The notes beneath the pieces are model-generated. The model was not told the DNA's origin. It made no database searches and saw only the letters and a program-made list of their open reading frames with translations. DNA of 64,000 bases from Accumulibacter sp. (lineage in GTDB: Bacteria > Pseudomonadota > Gammaproteobacteria > Burkholderiales > Rhodocyclaceae): NCBI GenBank assembly GCA_024235715.1, contig JACKLW010000006.1, positions 186,001 through 250,000 of the forward strand, written 5' to 3'. This document shows positions 35,000 to 44,060 of this stretch, piece after piece. A program made the position numbers and the translations under genes. The stretch's first letter is position 1. Every line of letters starts with the position of its first letter.

Positions 35000-36754
35000 A
35001 TGTACATCCTGGGGATTCACACCGGCCACGACGCCGGCGCCTGTCTTTTTGCCGACGATATGCTGCTGGCTTTTTGCAAGGAAGAGCGACTGAACCGGGT
35101 CAAGAACGATGGCGGTTTCTTTGACCTGCAGTCGGTAGACGAAGTCCTGCAGATTGCCGGCATCCAGCGTTCCCAGGTCGATGCGGTGGCTTTTACACGG
35201 ATGAAGTTTCCGGTCTCGTGTTTCAGGATTGGCGCCGTGCCTTTCCAGGACCTGCGCCGCAAGCTGCTGGGTCAGCGGCGTGACCGCTCGCTGGCCAGCC
35301 TGATGATCCGTCGCGGGAGTCTCGACGCCAGCGTTTTCCTCGATCTGCCGAAGCTGTGCAGGTACATGGGCTTGCGCCCCGACGTCAGCCTGCACTTCTG
35401 CAACCACCACCGCGCGCACGTGCTGTCGTCACTGCGCTACTGCGACTGGACGGACGACGTCCTGCTGGTCAGTTGTGATGGCGGCGGCGACGCCGCTCAC
35501 TACTCGGCCTGCCTCTATGCGGACCGACAACTGCACGAAATCTGGGGTGGTGAGGAAACGCTGCTTGGCCATCCGCAGAACGGCGGGGCCTCGATCGGTT
35601 TGGCCTATGCCTTCGCCACCGCTGCGTGTGGCTTCAGACCCAATCGCCATGAAGGCAAGCTGACGGGTCTGGCTGCTTTCGGTCAGCCGCGAGTCGCCGC
35701 GCAGATCGTCGCCCTGTTTCCGGTCGACGAGAACGGACATATCCATAATGAACTGGCCGACAGCAAGGCGCTGCAGCGGACATTGGCGGAGTTCTTCCAG
35801 GGCCTTTCAAGAGAGGATATTGCGGCCTCGATCCAGATCGCCACCGAGCAGGTGGTTGTTGGTTGGCTGCAAGCTCTGCTGAAAAAGCATCCGGCCAGGT
35901 ATGTCGCGATGAGTGGTGGCGTCTTCTCAAACGTGCGCCTGAATCAACTGGTGGCGGCGCTGCCAGGAATTGACGAGGTCTTCGTCTTCCCGGCAATGGG
36001 CGACGAAGGCCTGCCGGTGGGCGCCTGTGTCGACTACTGGATCGCCAGTCAGGGCATGGCGCGCTTGACCCGCGACCGCCTGCCTCATCTCTATTTCGGC
36101 CGTCCCTATACCGGCGAAGATCTGCTGAGCGCTGGCGAGCGTCTGCACTTTCGCGTCGAGCGGAGCGCGGCGTATGTCGAGAGGACCGCGCAACTGCTGG
36201 CGGGCAAACACATCGGAGCGATCTTCTACGGGGCCATGGAAATGGGGCCACGCGCCCTCGGCGCACGCTCGATTCTGGCCAGCCCGGCACGGCGTGAAGT
36301 CAACGACAGCGTCAACAAGCGCCTGCAACGTACCGAGTTCATGCCATTTGCGCCCTATGTGCTGGATGTCGATGCCGAGCAGCTGTACGAGGTCGATGAG
36401 CGCAACCGCTATGCCTGTCGTTTCATGACCATAACCACTCGCGTCAAGGCCGACTGGCTGACGAGGATCCCGGCGGTCGTGCATGTCGACGGCACTGCGC
36501 GCCCGCAGATCGTCGAGCGCGCGAGCAACCCCTTGTATTACGACATCCTCGATGCCTTCAAACGTCTTACAGGCTTGCCGACCCTGGTCAACACCAGCTT
36601 CAACGTCCACGAAGAACCGATCATCAACACCCCGGAGGAGGCCTTGCAGGCCCTGGCCGACGATCGCGTCGACTTCCTGGTGTGCGATGGCGGCATGGTC
36701 TTTCCAGCCGGCGCACAGGCCGGCGCACCGGCCGGCGTACAAGACGGCGACTGA
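35000..36754 (+). CDS. NodU/CmcH-type carbamoyltransferase
   Basis: This 584-residue enzyme should transfer a carbamoyl group from carbamoyl phosphate, via carbamoyl-AMP, to a hydroxyl on a sugar or secondary metabolite. The N-terminal Kae1-like domain has GIHTGHDAGACLF, the metal histidines FCNHHRAHVLS, DGGGDAAHYSA, NRHEGKLTGLAAFG and SGGVFSNVRLNQL. The C-terminal YrdC-like domain has GAMEMGPRALGARSIL and NTSFNVHEEPIINTPEEA. The C-terminal tail holds an imperfect 12-base repeat coding GA/V-Q/PAG. It stands alone between yajQ and the SNF2 gene, with no biosynthetic cluster, so the acceptor is unknown. Confidence 0.92.
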   Translation: MYILGIHTGHDAGACLFADDMLLAFCKEERLNRVKNDGGFFDLQSVDEVLQIAGIQRSQVDAVAFTRMKFPVSCFRIGAVPFQDLRRKLLGQRRDRSLASLMIRRGSLDASVFLDLPKLCRYMGLRPDVSLHFCNHHRAHVLSSLRYCDWTDDVLLVSCDGGGDAAHYSACLYADRQLHEIWGGEETLLGHPQNGGASIGLAYAFATAACGFRPNRHEGKLTGLAAFGQPRVAAQIVALFPVDENGHIHNELADSKALQRTLAEFFQGLSREDIAASIQIATEQVVVGWLQALLKKHPARYVAMSGGVFSNVRLNQLVAALPGIDEVFVFPAMGDEGLPVGACVDYWIASQGMARLTRDRLPHLYFGRPYTGEDLLSAGERLHFRVERSAAYVERTAQLLAGKHIGAIFYGAMEMGPRALGARSILASPARREVNDSVNKRLQRTEFMPFAPYVLDVDAEQLYEVDERNRYACRFMTITTRVKADWLTRIPAVVHVDGTARPQIVERASNPLYYDILDAFKRLTGLPTLVNTSFNVHEEPIINTPEEALQALADDRVDFLVCDGGMVFPAGAQAGAPAGVQDGD

Positions 36755-36852
36755 TACGGTCTGGCATCCGAGGGCTGTCATTGCTTGGGCAAGGGCCGGC
36801 GTGCTGGCCGCATGATCGAGCAGCATCCCTGCGAGCGTTTTCGAATGCATCT

Positions 36853-36880
36853 TTGCATCAACTCGCTGCCGCCTTATGCT
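36853..36880 (+). promoter_or_regulatory. Predicted sigma70 promoter upstream of the SNF2 gene
   Basis: TTGCAT (36853-36858) and TATGCT (36875-36880) are separated by 16 bases. This is the best promoter-like sequence in the 292-base gap 36755-37046. It leaves a leader of about 160 bases before the helicase start. Prediction only; the rest of the gap shows no structure I can name. Confidence 0.4.
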
Positions 36881-37046
36881 ACCCTGACGGGTTCTTGTTC
36901 CCCCGCTGAGCTGCGCTGGCGTGCGCACCGAAGCCGCGGACGGCCGATCGCTGTTGTCTTGCGAGTCCAGATGTTGAGAGTTCTGCCAATCAGCTTGTTT
37001 CGTCGATTCGTGTTCCGGCACATCACCACCAGTGCCACTTGCGCCC

Positions 37047-40000
37047 ATGGTGTTGCCCTTGTATAACCCGCCCGAGGGTTCAGAGCCGGCCGAGCGCGCC
37101 GAGCCCGGTGCACTTTCCTGGACCGAAGAACTGCGCCGGGTGGCGATGGCGGTCAGCAAGAAGGACCGCAGTCCGTCAGCCAATCGTCAGCGCCTGTTCT
37201 ATCTCTTGCAGTGGACGGCCGACGCCCGCGGTTTCGGTGTGACCGTGAACAAGGGCCGCGATCCGGAGAGTGCCGAAGCGATCTGGAGCCTGGATCGCGC
37301 GTTGAGCAAGCCGCCGCGTTTCGTCAGCGACGAAGATCGCGCCATTCTGCGCCTCTTGTGGGCCGAGCGTTCATTCGACACCGGACTTCGCGTTTTCGGT
37401 CTTGGGCCGGCGCACGGCAGCGAGGTCCTGCGACTGATGGCCGAGACTGGCCGACTGTGCCGCAAGGACGACTTCTCCAGCCTGACGCTCGCCGTGGCGC
37501 GTCCGGCGGAAGTCAGCTGGCGGAACAACGCCGAGGGGCGTCGCGTGCCGGTGTTGCGAGCGGAACCCGAGTCCTGCGTGGTCATTCCGCTGCCGACGCC
37601 GTGGTACATCGATCTCGACAGGCGTCTGATCGGGCCCCTGAAGGTGGATGGCAACCCGGCGGTCGTCGCTCGCCTTTTCTCCTTGCCGCCGCTGTCGGCA
37701 ACCGCGGCGGCGCTGGTCGGCGAGGCCTTGAGCGAGCCCGCCTGCGAACTTCCCGGCGACGCCGAGGCCAGCAGCGGCAACCTGCGCAACATCAGTGCCG
37801 ACCCCGTTCCGGTGCTGCGCCTGCAAACGCTGGATACGCACGGCAACCGCGGCTGGCGAGAGTACGCCACCAACTTCGGCGTCTCCTCGTTCGACGTAGC
37901 GCTGCCGGTCTTTCGCTACGGGGATGTCGAGGTGAAACCTGACGACACCCGTGATTTTTCGATCCTCCCGAGCGGAGAAATGGTGCACATCGAGCGGCAG
38001 CGTGCGTTCGAAGAGCAGTTGATGGACGAGTCGGCGGCTGCCGGCCTCGAGAAGGTTCCGGGCTATGTGCTGCAGACGCTCGGCAGGCCGCCGGACAACG
38101 CTTATGGCCTGGCCTTCGAGGGCCTTTGGTCGGCGTTCATGCACGAGGAGTTGCCGCACTTGCGCGACGCCGGCTGGCAGGTCGAGTTCGCCGACGATTT
38201 CCGCCATCGCCAGCTCGAGGTCGAGGCCTGGGATGCCGATCTGGTCGAGTCCGAGAACGGCTGGTTCGATCTCGACATGGGAATCTTCGTCGAAGGCGAA
38301 CGCCTGCCGCTGGCGCCGCTGCTTGCTGCCCTCTTCCGCCGTGACGGGCGCTGGCTGGATACCGCTCTGCTGGGGCAGATCGCGGACGACGAGATGATCG
38401 AACTGGTGACCCCGACCGGCCAGCGCGTGCGTGCGCCGGCCTGGCGCCTGAAGCCGCTGGCGGGAACGCTGATCGACCTGTTCGATGGTTTTCCCGGCGG
38501 CAACACCTTGCGCCTGTCACGTTTCGATGCGCCGCGCCTCGCGGAACTCAACGACAGCAGTCGCTGGCAGTTCCGCGGGCAGGGTGACGTGCTGGCACTG
38601 GCCGATCAGCTGAACGCAGCGCAGGGCATCAGTCACATCGATCCGCCTGTCGGACTGGGCCTCGAACTGCGCCACTACCAGACCGAAGGCATCGCCTGGC
38701 TGCAGTTTCTGCGTGCCCAGAAACTCTCCGGGATTCTTGCCGACGACATGGGTCTGGGAAAGACTGCGCAGACCCTGGCGCACCTGTTGCTCGAAAAGGA
38801 AGGTGGGCGACTCGATCGCCCGGCCCTGGTCGTTCTGCCGACCTCCTTGATCTTCAACTGGAAGAACGAGGCGGCGCGTTTCGCGCCTGGCCTGTCGATC
38901 CTCTCGCTGCACGGCCCCGAACGCAAGAGTCGTTTCGCCGAGATCGCGCAGCACGACGTGGTGTTGACCACCTACCCCTTGCTCTGGCGCGACGCCGCGC
39001 AGCTGACCAGATACTGCTACCACCTCCTGATTCTCGATGAAGCGCAGACCGTAAAGAATGCACGCAGTCAGGGTGCCGAGGTGGTGCGCAAGATCACCGC
39101 CCGCCATCGCCTGTGCCTGACCGGCACGCCGCTGGAAAACCACCTCGGCGAGCTGTGGAGCCAGTTCGACTTCCTGTTGCCCGGCTTTCTCGGCAGCAAT
39201 CAGAACTTCACCAAGTACTGGCGCACGCCGATCGAGAAGCAGGACGACACGCTTCGTCGCGAGCTGCTCTCCCGCCGACTGCGTCCGTTCATCCTGCGTC
39301 GCAGGAAGGAGGAGGTGGCGCGCGAGCTGCCCCCGAAGACGATCATCGTGCGCAAGGTCGAACTCGCCGGCAGTCAGCGTGATCTGTATGAGACGGTGCG
39401 CGTCGCGATGGACGAGAAGGTGCGCTTCGAAATTGCCAGCAAGGGTTTCAACCGCAGTCAGATCGTCATTCTCGACGCGCTCCTGAAACTGCGCCAGGTC
39501 TGCTGCGACCCGCGCCTGGTCAAGGCGAAGGCGGCACAGAAGGTCAGGGAACGCGCCAAGCTCGATCTCCTGATGACCATGCTCCCGGAGCAGGTCGAAG
39601 AGGGGCGCCGGATCCTGCTCTTCTCGCAGTTCACCAGCATGCTGGCGCTGATCGAGAAGGAACTCAGGCAGGCCGATATCGGCTACGTTCTTCTGACCGG
39701 CGACACCAAGGATCGCGAAGAGCAGGTCCGCCGCTTCCAGACGGGCGAGGTGCCGGTCTTCCTGATCAGCCTCAAGACCGGTGGCGTCGGACTCAATCTG
39801 ACCGCCGCCGATACCGTCATTCACTACGATCCGTGGTGGAACCCGGCTGCCGAGAACCAGGCCACCGATCGTGCCCATCGCCTCGGCCAGGACAAGCCGG
39901 TCTTCGTCTACAAGCTGATCGTCGCCGGCAGCATCGAGGAGAAGATCCTTGCCCTCCAGGAGCGCAAGGCCGAGCTCGCGGCGAGCATTCTGTCGGCCGA

Positions 40001-40067
40001 CAGCAGCGTCCGGGCCAAGTTCGGCAGCGACGACATCGCCGCGCTGTTCGCGCCGCTTCCCAGCTGA
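37047..40067 (+). CDS. SNF2-family DNA/RNA helicase-like ATPase
   Basis: This protein has about 1006 residues. The first ~520 form a large N-terminal region with no clear motif, and no SWIM zinc finger is visible. The SNF2 ATPase follows: motif I ILADDMGLGKTAQT (about 567), motif II LLILDEAQTVKN (about 664) and motif III LTGTPLENHLGELWSQFDFL. Helicase motifs V and VI are LKTGGVGLNLTAADTVIHYDPWWNP and TDRAHRLGQ. Such bacterial proteins remodel protein-DNA or RNA polymerase complexes; the role here is unknown. ATG 37047 is preferred, and an in-frame GTG lies at 37032. Neither has a clear ribosome site. Confidence 0.9.
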   Translation: MVLPLYNPPEGSEPAERAEPGALSWTEELRRVAMAVSKKDRSPSANRQRLFYLLQWTADARGFGVTVNKGRDPESAEAIWSLDRALSKPPRFVSDEDRAILRLLWAERSFDTGLRVFGLGPAHGSEVLRLMAETGRLCRKDDFSSLTLAVARPAEVSWRNNAEGRRVPVLRAEPESCVVIPLPTPWYIDLDRRLIGPLKVDGNPAVVARLFSLPPLSATAAALVGEALSEPACELPGDAEASSGNLRNISADPVPVLRLQTLDTHGNRGWREYATNFGVSSFDVALPVFRYGDVEVKPDDTRDFSILPSGEMVHIERQRAFEEQLMDESAAAGLEKVPGYVLQTLGRPPDNAYGLAFEGLWSAFMHEELPHLRDAGWQVEFADDFRHRQLEVEAWDADLVESENGWFDLDMGIFVEGERLPLAPLLAALFRRDGRWLDTALLGQIADDEMIELVTPTGQRVRAPAWRLKPLAGTLIDLFDGFPGGNTLRLSRFDAPRLAELNDSSRWQFRGQGDVLALADQLNAAQGISHIDPPVGLGLELRHYQTEGIAWLQFLRAQKLSGILADDMGLGKTAQTLAHLLLEKEGGRLDRPALVVLPTSLIFNWKNEAARFAPGLSILSLHGPERKSRFAEIAQHDVVLTTYPLLWRDAAQLTRYCYHLLILDEAQTVKNARSQGAEVVRKITARHRLCLTGTPLENHLGELWSQFDFLLPGFLGSNQNFTKYWRTPIEKQDDTLRRELLSRRLRPFILRRRKEEVARELPPKTIIVRKVELAGSQRDLYETVRVAMDEKVRFEIASKGFNRSQIVILDALLKLRQVCCDPRLVKAKAAQKVRERAKLDLLMTMLPEQVEEGRRILLFSQFTSMLALIEKELRQADIGYVLLTGDTKDREEQVRRFQTGEVPVFLISLKTGGVGLNLTAADTVIHYDPWWNPAAENQATDRAHRLGQDKPVFVYKLIVAGSIEEKILALQERKAELAASILSADSSVRAKFGSDDIAALFAPLPS

Positions 40068-40071
40068 AGCC

Positions 40072-40461
40072 TTGTCGTCGCGGCGGCTGCTGAGGCAGTT
40101 CCTTTCCTTCGCCCTGATCGGCGTGCTGGGCACGGCAACGCATTTCCTGGTTCTCTACGCGCTTGTTTCGCTGCTCGGCCTTGGCCCGCTGGCCGGATCG
40201 AGTCTGGGCGCGCTGGCTGGCGCACTGGTCAACTATGGCCTCAACTACCGGCTGACGTTCCGCAGCCGCAGGAAGCACCGTGACGCACTCCCCCGCTTCG
40301 CCGTGGTCGCCGGCGGGGGCTGGTTGCTGAATGGGGCGCTGATGGCTATCCTGTTATCCCACCTCGATATCCATTATCTGCTGGTGCAAGTCATAGTCTC
40401 CGGCATCGTTCTGGTCTGGAATTTCCTTGCCAACCGCTTCTGGACGTTCAGCGAGGGCTGA
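40072..40461 (+). CDS. GtrA-like membrane protein
   Basis: This 129-residue protein has four transmembrane helices, typical of the GtrA/DPMS family proposed to flip or present polyprenyl-linked sugars. Typical stretches are FLSFALIGVLGTATHFLVLYAL, ALAGALVNYGLNYRLTFRS and VWNFLANRFWTFSEG. The only suitable start is TTG at 40072, four bases after the SNF2 stop. No ATG or GTG lies close enough upstream of the first helix. It is followed 66 bases later by its usual partner, a polyisoprenyl-phosphate glycosyltransferase. Confidence 0.85.
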   Translation: MSSRRLLRQFLSFALIGVLGTATHFLVLYALVSLLGLGPLAGSSLGALAGALVNYGLNYRLTFRSRRKHRDALPRFAVVAGGGWLLNGALMAILLSHLDIHYLLVQVIVSGIVLVWNFLANRFWTFSEG

Positions 40462-40527
40462 GGGCTGAGGGCAGATGGCCGGGGAGCAGCCACGCCATTG
40501 CCTGGAGGCGGTCCTTGATCGAGGGCG

Positions 40528-41616
40528 ATGTCGTGCATTTCCATCAAACACGGGCAGGTGCTAGCGGTGACGAAACGACAGGAACGGAGCGCGCAGTCGC
40601 CGGCGGTGAGCGCTGAACAAGCCAGGCTCAGGCCGCGCGCGGACGACGCGCTGCCAAGCATTTCGGTGGTCGCGCCTGCCTACAACGAGCAGGAAGTGAT
40701 CGAGGAGTTTCATCGCCGGGTAAGCGGAATCCTGGTGGACCTGGGTGCTTCCTACGAGCTGGTGCTGGTCAATGACGGCAGCACCGACGATACGCTGGCC
40801 CTGATGCACGCCCTGCAAGCGAGTGATCCGCAGGTGATGGTCGTCGACCTGTCGAGGAACTTCGGCAAGGAGGTCGCGCTGAGTGCCGGCCTCGACCATT
40901 GCAGTGGAGAGGTGGTGGTGGTCCTCGATGCAGACCTGCAGGATCCGCCCGAACTGATTCCGGAGATGCTGGCGGGCTGGCGCGAGGGCTACGACGTCAT
41001 TTATGGCGTGCGCAGCCACCGCGATGGAGAAAGCTGGCTGAAAAAGGGCACCGCTAAGCTTTTCTATCGTCTGATCGGCAGCGTAAGCCGCGTGGAAATT
41101 CCTCCAGATACCGGCGATTTTCGTCTGATGACGCGGCGAGTGGTGCGCGAACTGTCGCGTCTGCGCGAGGAACACCGCTTCATGAAAGGGCTGTTCGCAT
41201 GGGTCGGCTTCCCGTCCAGGCCGATCCGCTATCGGCGCAGTCCCCGCGCAGCGGGGATCACGAAATGGAGCTACTGGAAGCTCTGGAACCTGGCTCTGGA
41301 GGGAATCACTTCCTTCACCATCGGACCCCTGAAGATTGCCACCTACCTGGGGCTGTCGGTGGCCCTCCTGTCCCTGCTGTACGCTGCCTTCGTGATCTGG
41401 AAGACGCTGATTTACGGCGATCCGGTCAGAGGCTATCCGTCGCTGATGGTGGTGGTGCTCTTCCTTGGCGGTGTGCAGCTGATCTCGGTCGGCGTCCTCG
41501 GCGAGTACATCGGACGGATATTCAACGAGGTCAAGGGACGGCCGTTGTATCTGGTCAATCGCATTCTTCCGTCGCAGCTGCACACGAGGACACGTCCTCC
41601 GGGTGAGTCGGGCTGA
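40528..41616 (+). CDS. Polyisoprenyl-phosphate glycosyltransferase (GtrB/DPM1-like)
   Basis: This 362-residue GT2 enzyme makes polyprenyl-phosphate sugar. The catalytic domain has ISVVAPAYNEQEVIEEFHRR, YELVLVNDGSTDDT and LSRNFGKEVALSAGL. The DxD-type VVVLDADLQDPPELI, PPDTGDFRLMTRRVV and the stretch EEHRFMKGLFAWVGF complete it. Two C-terminal membrane helices follow (about 265-330). Together with GtrA it would supply sugar for modifying lipid A or a polysaccharide; the transferase that would use it is not adjacent. ATG 40528 is chosen because GAGGG lies just before it. Confidence 0.92.
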   Translation: MSCISIKHGQVLAVTKRQERSAQSPAVSAEQARLRPRADDALPSISVVAPAYNEQEVIEEFHRRVSGILVDLGASYELVLVNDGSTDDTLALMHALQASDPQVMVVDLSRNFGKEVALSAGLDHCSGEVVVVLDADLQDPPELIPEMLAGWREGYDVIYGVRSHRDGESWLKKGTAKLFYRLIGSVSRVEIPPDTGDFRLMTRRVVRELSRLREEHRFMKGLFAWVGFPSRPIRYRRSPRAAGITKWSYWKLWNLALEGITSFTIGPLKIATYLGLSVALLSLLYAAFVIWKTLIYGDPVRGYPSLMVVVLFLGGVQLISVGVLGEYIGRIFNEVKGRPLYLVNRILPSQLHTRTRPPGESG

Positions 41617-41702
41617 TTGCTGCGCAGTGGACGCTGGCCGGCGGCGTGGTTGCCGGTGCGCTGCCGGGCGATCCTGTCGTGGCGTGGTAAAATCGTGTTC
41701 GT

Positions 41703-41903
41703 ATGGAACTCGTGATCAATGGCGAAAGCCGCCAATTTCCCTCGCCGTTGACGGTCGCCGGACTGGTTGCAGCGCTGAACCATGTTGGCAAGCGGATCGC
41801 CGTCGAACGCAATGGTGACATCGTGCCGCGCGGCCGCCACGCGGAAACGGCACTGGCCGATGGCGACCGCATCGAGATCGTCGTCGCGGTCGGTGGTGGC
41901 TGA
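41703..41903 (+). CDS. thiS: Thiamine sulfur carrier ThiS
   Basis: This 66-residue ubiquitin-like protein begins MELVINGESRQFPSPLTVAGL and ends in the required Gly-Gly (VAVGGG, with one extra glycine). Its C-terminus is adenylated and thiocarboxylated to give sulfur to ThiG. The adenylating partner may be the ThiF/MoeB protein at 12.4 kb. It lies 24 bases before thiG. Confidence 0.94.
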   Translation: MELVINGESRQFPSPLTVAGLVAALNHVGKRIAVERNGDIVPRGRHAETALADGDRIEIVVAVGGG

Positions 41904-41927
41904 GCCTCATTCGGAAGACAAGGACGC

Positions 41928-42719
41928 ATGCACGCTTCTCCCCACCGCCTGACGGTTGCCGGCAGGACCTATCGTTCGCGCCTGCTCGTCGGTACCGGCA
42001 AGTATCAGGATTTCGCCGAGACGCGGGCGGCGATCGATGCCTCTGGCGCCGAGATCGTCACTGTCGCCATTCGTCGCACCAACATCGGCCAGAATGCCGG
42101 CGAGCCGAACCTGCTGGACGTGCTGCCGCCGTCGCAGTTCACCATCCTGCCAAATACCGCCGGCTGCTACACCGCGGCGGACGCGGTGCGCACCCTGCGC
42201 CTGGCGCGCGAACTGCTCGACGGCCATCCCCTGTGCAAGCTCGAAGTTCTGGGCGATCCCACCAACCTCTTCCCGAACATGCCGGAAACGCTGAAGGCGG
42301 CGGAGACGCTGGTCAGCGAGGGTTTCGAGGTGATGGTCTACTGCGCCGACGATCCGATCCAGGCCAAAATGCTCGAGGAGATCGGCTGCGTCGCGGTGAT
42401 GCCGCTGGCTTCGCTGATCGGCTCCGGGATGGGCATCGTCAATCCGTGGAACCTCCGTCTGATCATCGACAACGCCAAGGTGCCGGTGCTGGTGGATGCC
42501 GGCGTCGGTACCGCTTCCGATGCGGCGATCGCCATGGAACTCGGTTGCGATGGCGTGCTGATGAACACCGCCATTGCGCACGCGCGTGATCCGCTGCTGA
42601 TGGCCAGTGCGATGAAGAAAGCGGTCGAGGCCGGGCGCGAGGCGTTCCTTGCCGGGCGCATGCCGCGCAAGTACTATGCCGCCGATCCCTCTTCGCCGAC
42701 GAGCGGTCTGATCGGGTAG
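41928..42719 (+). CDS. thiG: Thiazole synthase
   Basis: ThiG forms the thiazole phosphate of thiamine from deoxyxylulose phosphate, dehydroglycine and ThiS thiocarboxylate. The 263-residue TIM barrel shows [69 protein letters not shown] and [36 protein letters not shown] is also present. It lies five bases before trmB. Confidence 0.98.
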   Translation: MHASPHRLTVAGRTYRSRLLVGTGKYQDFAETRAAIDASGAEIVTVAIRRTNIGQNAGEPNLLDVLPPSQFTILPNTAGCYTAADAVRTLRLARELLDGHPLCKLEVLGDPTNLFPNMPETLKAAETLVSEGFEVMVYCADDPIQAKMLEEIGCVAVMPLASLIGSGMGIVNPWNLRLIIDNAKVPVLVDAGVGTASDAAIAMELGCDGVLMNTAIAHARDPLLMASAMKKAVEAGREAFLAGRMPRKYYAADPSSPTSGLIG

Positions 42720-42724
42720 TAGGC

Positions 42725-43483
42725 ATGGACACGGCACAGACCGGCGCCGGCGTGGACCGGCCGGGGCATATCCGCAGCTTCGTACGCCGCCAGGGACGAG
42801 TCTCGGCCGCCCAGCAGCGCTATCGAGACGAGATGATGGGTCGCATTGGCGTTCCCTACGTCGCGGCGCGCGTCGACCTCGACGCCCTGTTCGGACGTTC
42901 GGCACCACAGATTCTCGAAATCGGTTTCGGCATGGGCGAGACCTCGGCGGCGATTGCTGCCGGACATCCCGATAACGACTATCTGGGCATCGAGGTACAC
43001 ACGCCTGGTGTCGGCAGCCTGTGCAAGCTGGTGGCCGAGATGGGTCTCGGCAATCAGCGCATCATCCAGCACGATGCGGTCGAGGTACTGCGCGAGATGA
43101 TCGCGCCGGCCACGCTGGCCGGCATTCATATCTTCTTTCCCGATCCCTGGCCGAAGAAGCGTCACCACAAGAGACGCCTGCTGCAGCCGGCGCTTGTCAG
43201 CCTGCTGGCGAGCAGGTTGCGGCCCGGCGGCTATCTGCACAGTGCCACCGATTGGCAGGACTATGCGCAGCAGATGCTGGCCGTGCTGTCGTCCGAAGCG
43301 CTGCTCGAAAACACTGCGCCGGGCTACGCGCCGCGCCCGGCGCATCGCCCGCAGACCAAGTTCGAACAGCGTGGACTGCGGCTTGGGCACGGTGTCTGGG
43401 ATCTGGTCTTCCGGCGTCGGCCGACGTCGGGTCAGCCGCGCTCACTCGAGGCGGAAGATGACCGGCAGGATCAATTCACGTGA
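42725..43483 (+). CDS. trmB: tRNA (guanine-N7-)-methyltransferase
   Basis: TrmB methylates G46 in the tRNA variable loop with S-adenosylmethionine. The 252 residues include [17 protein letters not shown], the SAM motif [28 protein letters not shown], and the family hallmark [37 protein letters not shown] is near the end. The last 42 bases overlap the convergent TonB-like gene. Confidence 0.97.
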   Translation: MDTAQTGAGVDRPGHIRSFVRRQGRVSAAQQRYRDEMMGRIGVPYVAARVDLDALFGRSAPQILEIGFGMGETSAAIAAGHPDNDYLGIEVHTPGVGSLCKLVAEMGLGNQRIIQHDAVEVLREMIAPATLAGIHIFFPDPWPKKRHHKRRLLQPALVSLLASRLRPGGYLHSATDWQDYAQQMLAVLSSEALLENTAPGYAPRPAHRPQTKFEQRGLRLGHGVWDLVFRRRPTSGQPRSLEAEDDRQDQFT

Positions 43484-43969
43484 GTGCGCCCAGTTCACCT
43501 TGCCCATCGACCAGGCGGCTCTCTCGGCCGCCTTGTCGAGCAGCGCATGGCCGCTGCTGACGCCGACGTGAACGTCGACGATGCTGCCGTCGTCGCCTAC
43601 CGTCAGGATCAGCCGGACTTCGCCTTCGATACCCCGGGCGACCGCTTCCGGCGGGTAGTAAAGGTGTTGCGAAAGCTTCCGCTGCGCCGCCTCGACTTCT
43701 CGCCTGGCGACAGCTTTGGCGGCGGGCTGGCGGTGTACGGCCACTTTCGGGGGCGGCGGTTTGACGGCGGCCGGTGCTTCGGCGGTCGCCAGGGTGTCCT
43801 TCAAGAGCGCGTCGGTGCTGCGCTCGGGCGGCTTGACCGGCGGAAGCAGCAGCGCCTGCAGTAGCGGTTGTCGTGGCGGCGGCGTACCGCGCTCGATAGC
43901 GTCTGGAAGGAGAAGGCTGGCGTGCAGGGCGAGTGACAGCGCGAGGGCGAGAATCAGGCTGGACGGCAT
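43442..43969 (-). CDS. TonB-like energy transducer
   Basis: This 175-residue protein has an N-terminal membrane anchor ([17 protein letters not shown]) and a proline/lysine-rich periplasmic spacer ([19 protein letters not shown]). A C-terminal TonB-type domain follows ([33 protein letters not shown], then [15 protein letters not shown]). Such proteins pass proton-motive energy to outer-membrane receptors. No exbB/exbD or receptor gene is nearby. The start is ambiguous: ATG 43969 fits the anchor, and an in-frame ATG at 44014 is possible. Divergent from the ankyrin gene. Confidence 0.85.
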   Translation of the reverse strand: MPSSLILALALSLALHASLLLPDAIERGTPPPRQPLLQALLLPPVKPPERSTDALLKDTLATAEAPAAVKPPPPKVAVHRQPAAKAVARREVEAAQRKLSQHLYYPPEAVARGIEGEVRLILTVGDDGSIVDVHVGVSSGHALLDKAAERAAWSMGKVNWAHSRELILPVIFRLE

Positions 43970-44060
43970 GGACTCGACATTGTGAACGAAAAGCGTGCGA
44001 CAGAACACACGCATCCGACGCGAAAAAGTGACCGCTGCCTGGTCCGCATGGAGGAGTATT

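Noticed and set aside
36706-36745. Tandem repeat near the end of the carbamoyltransferase as a possible mobile or CRISPR element
   Set aside because: It consists of only about three imperfect 12-base units in frame within the gene. It is a short coding repeat.
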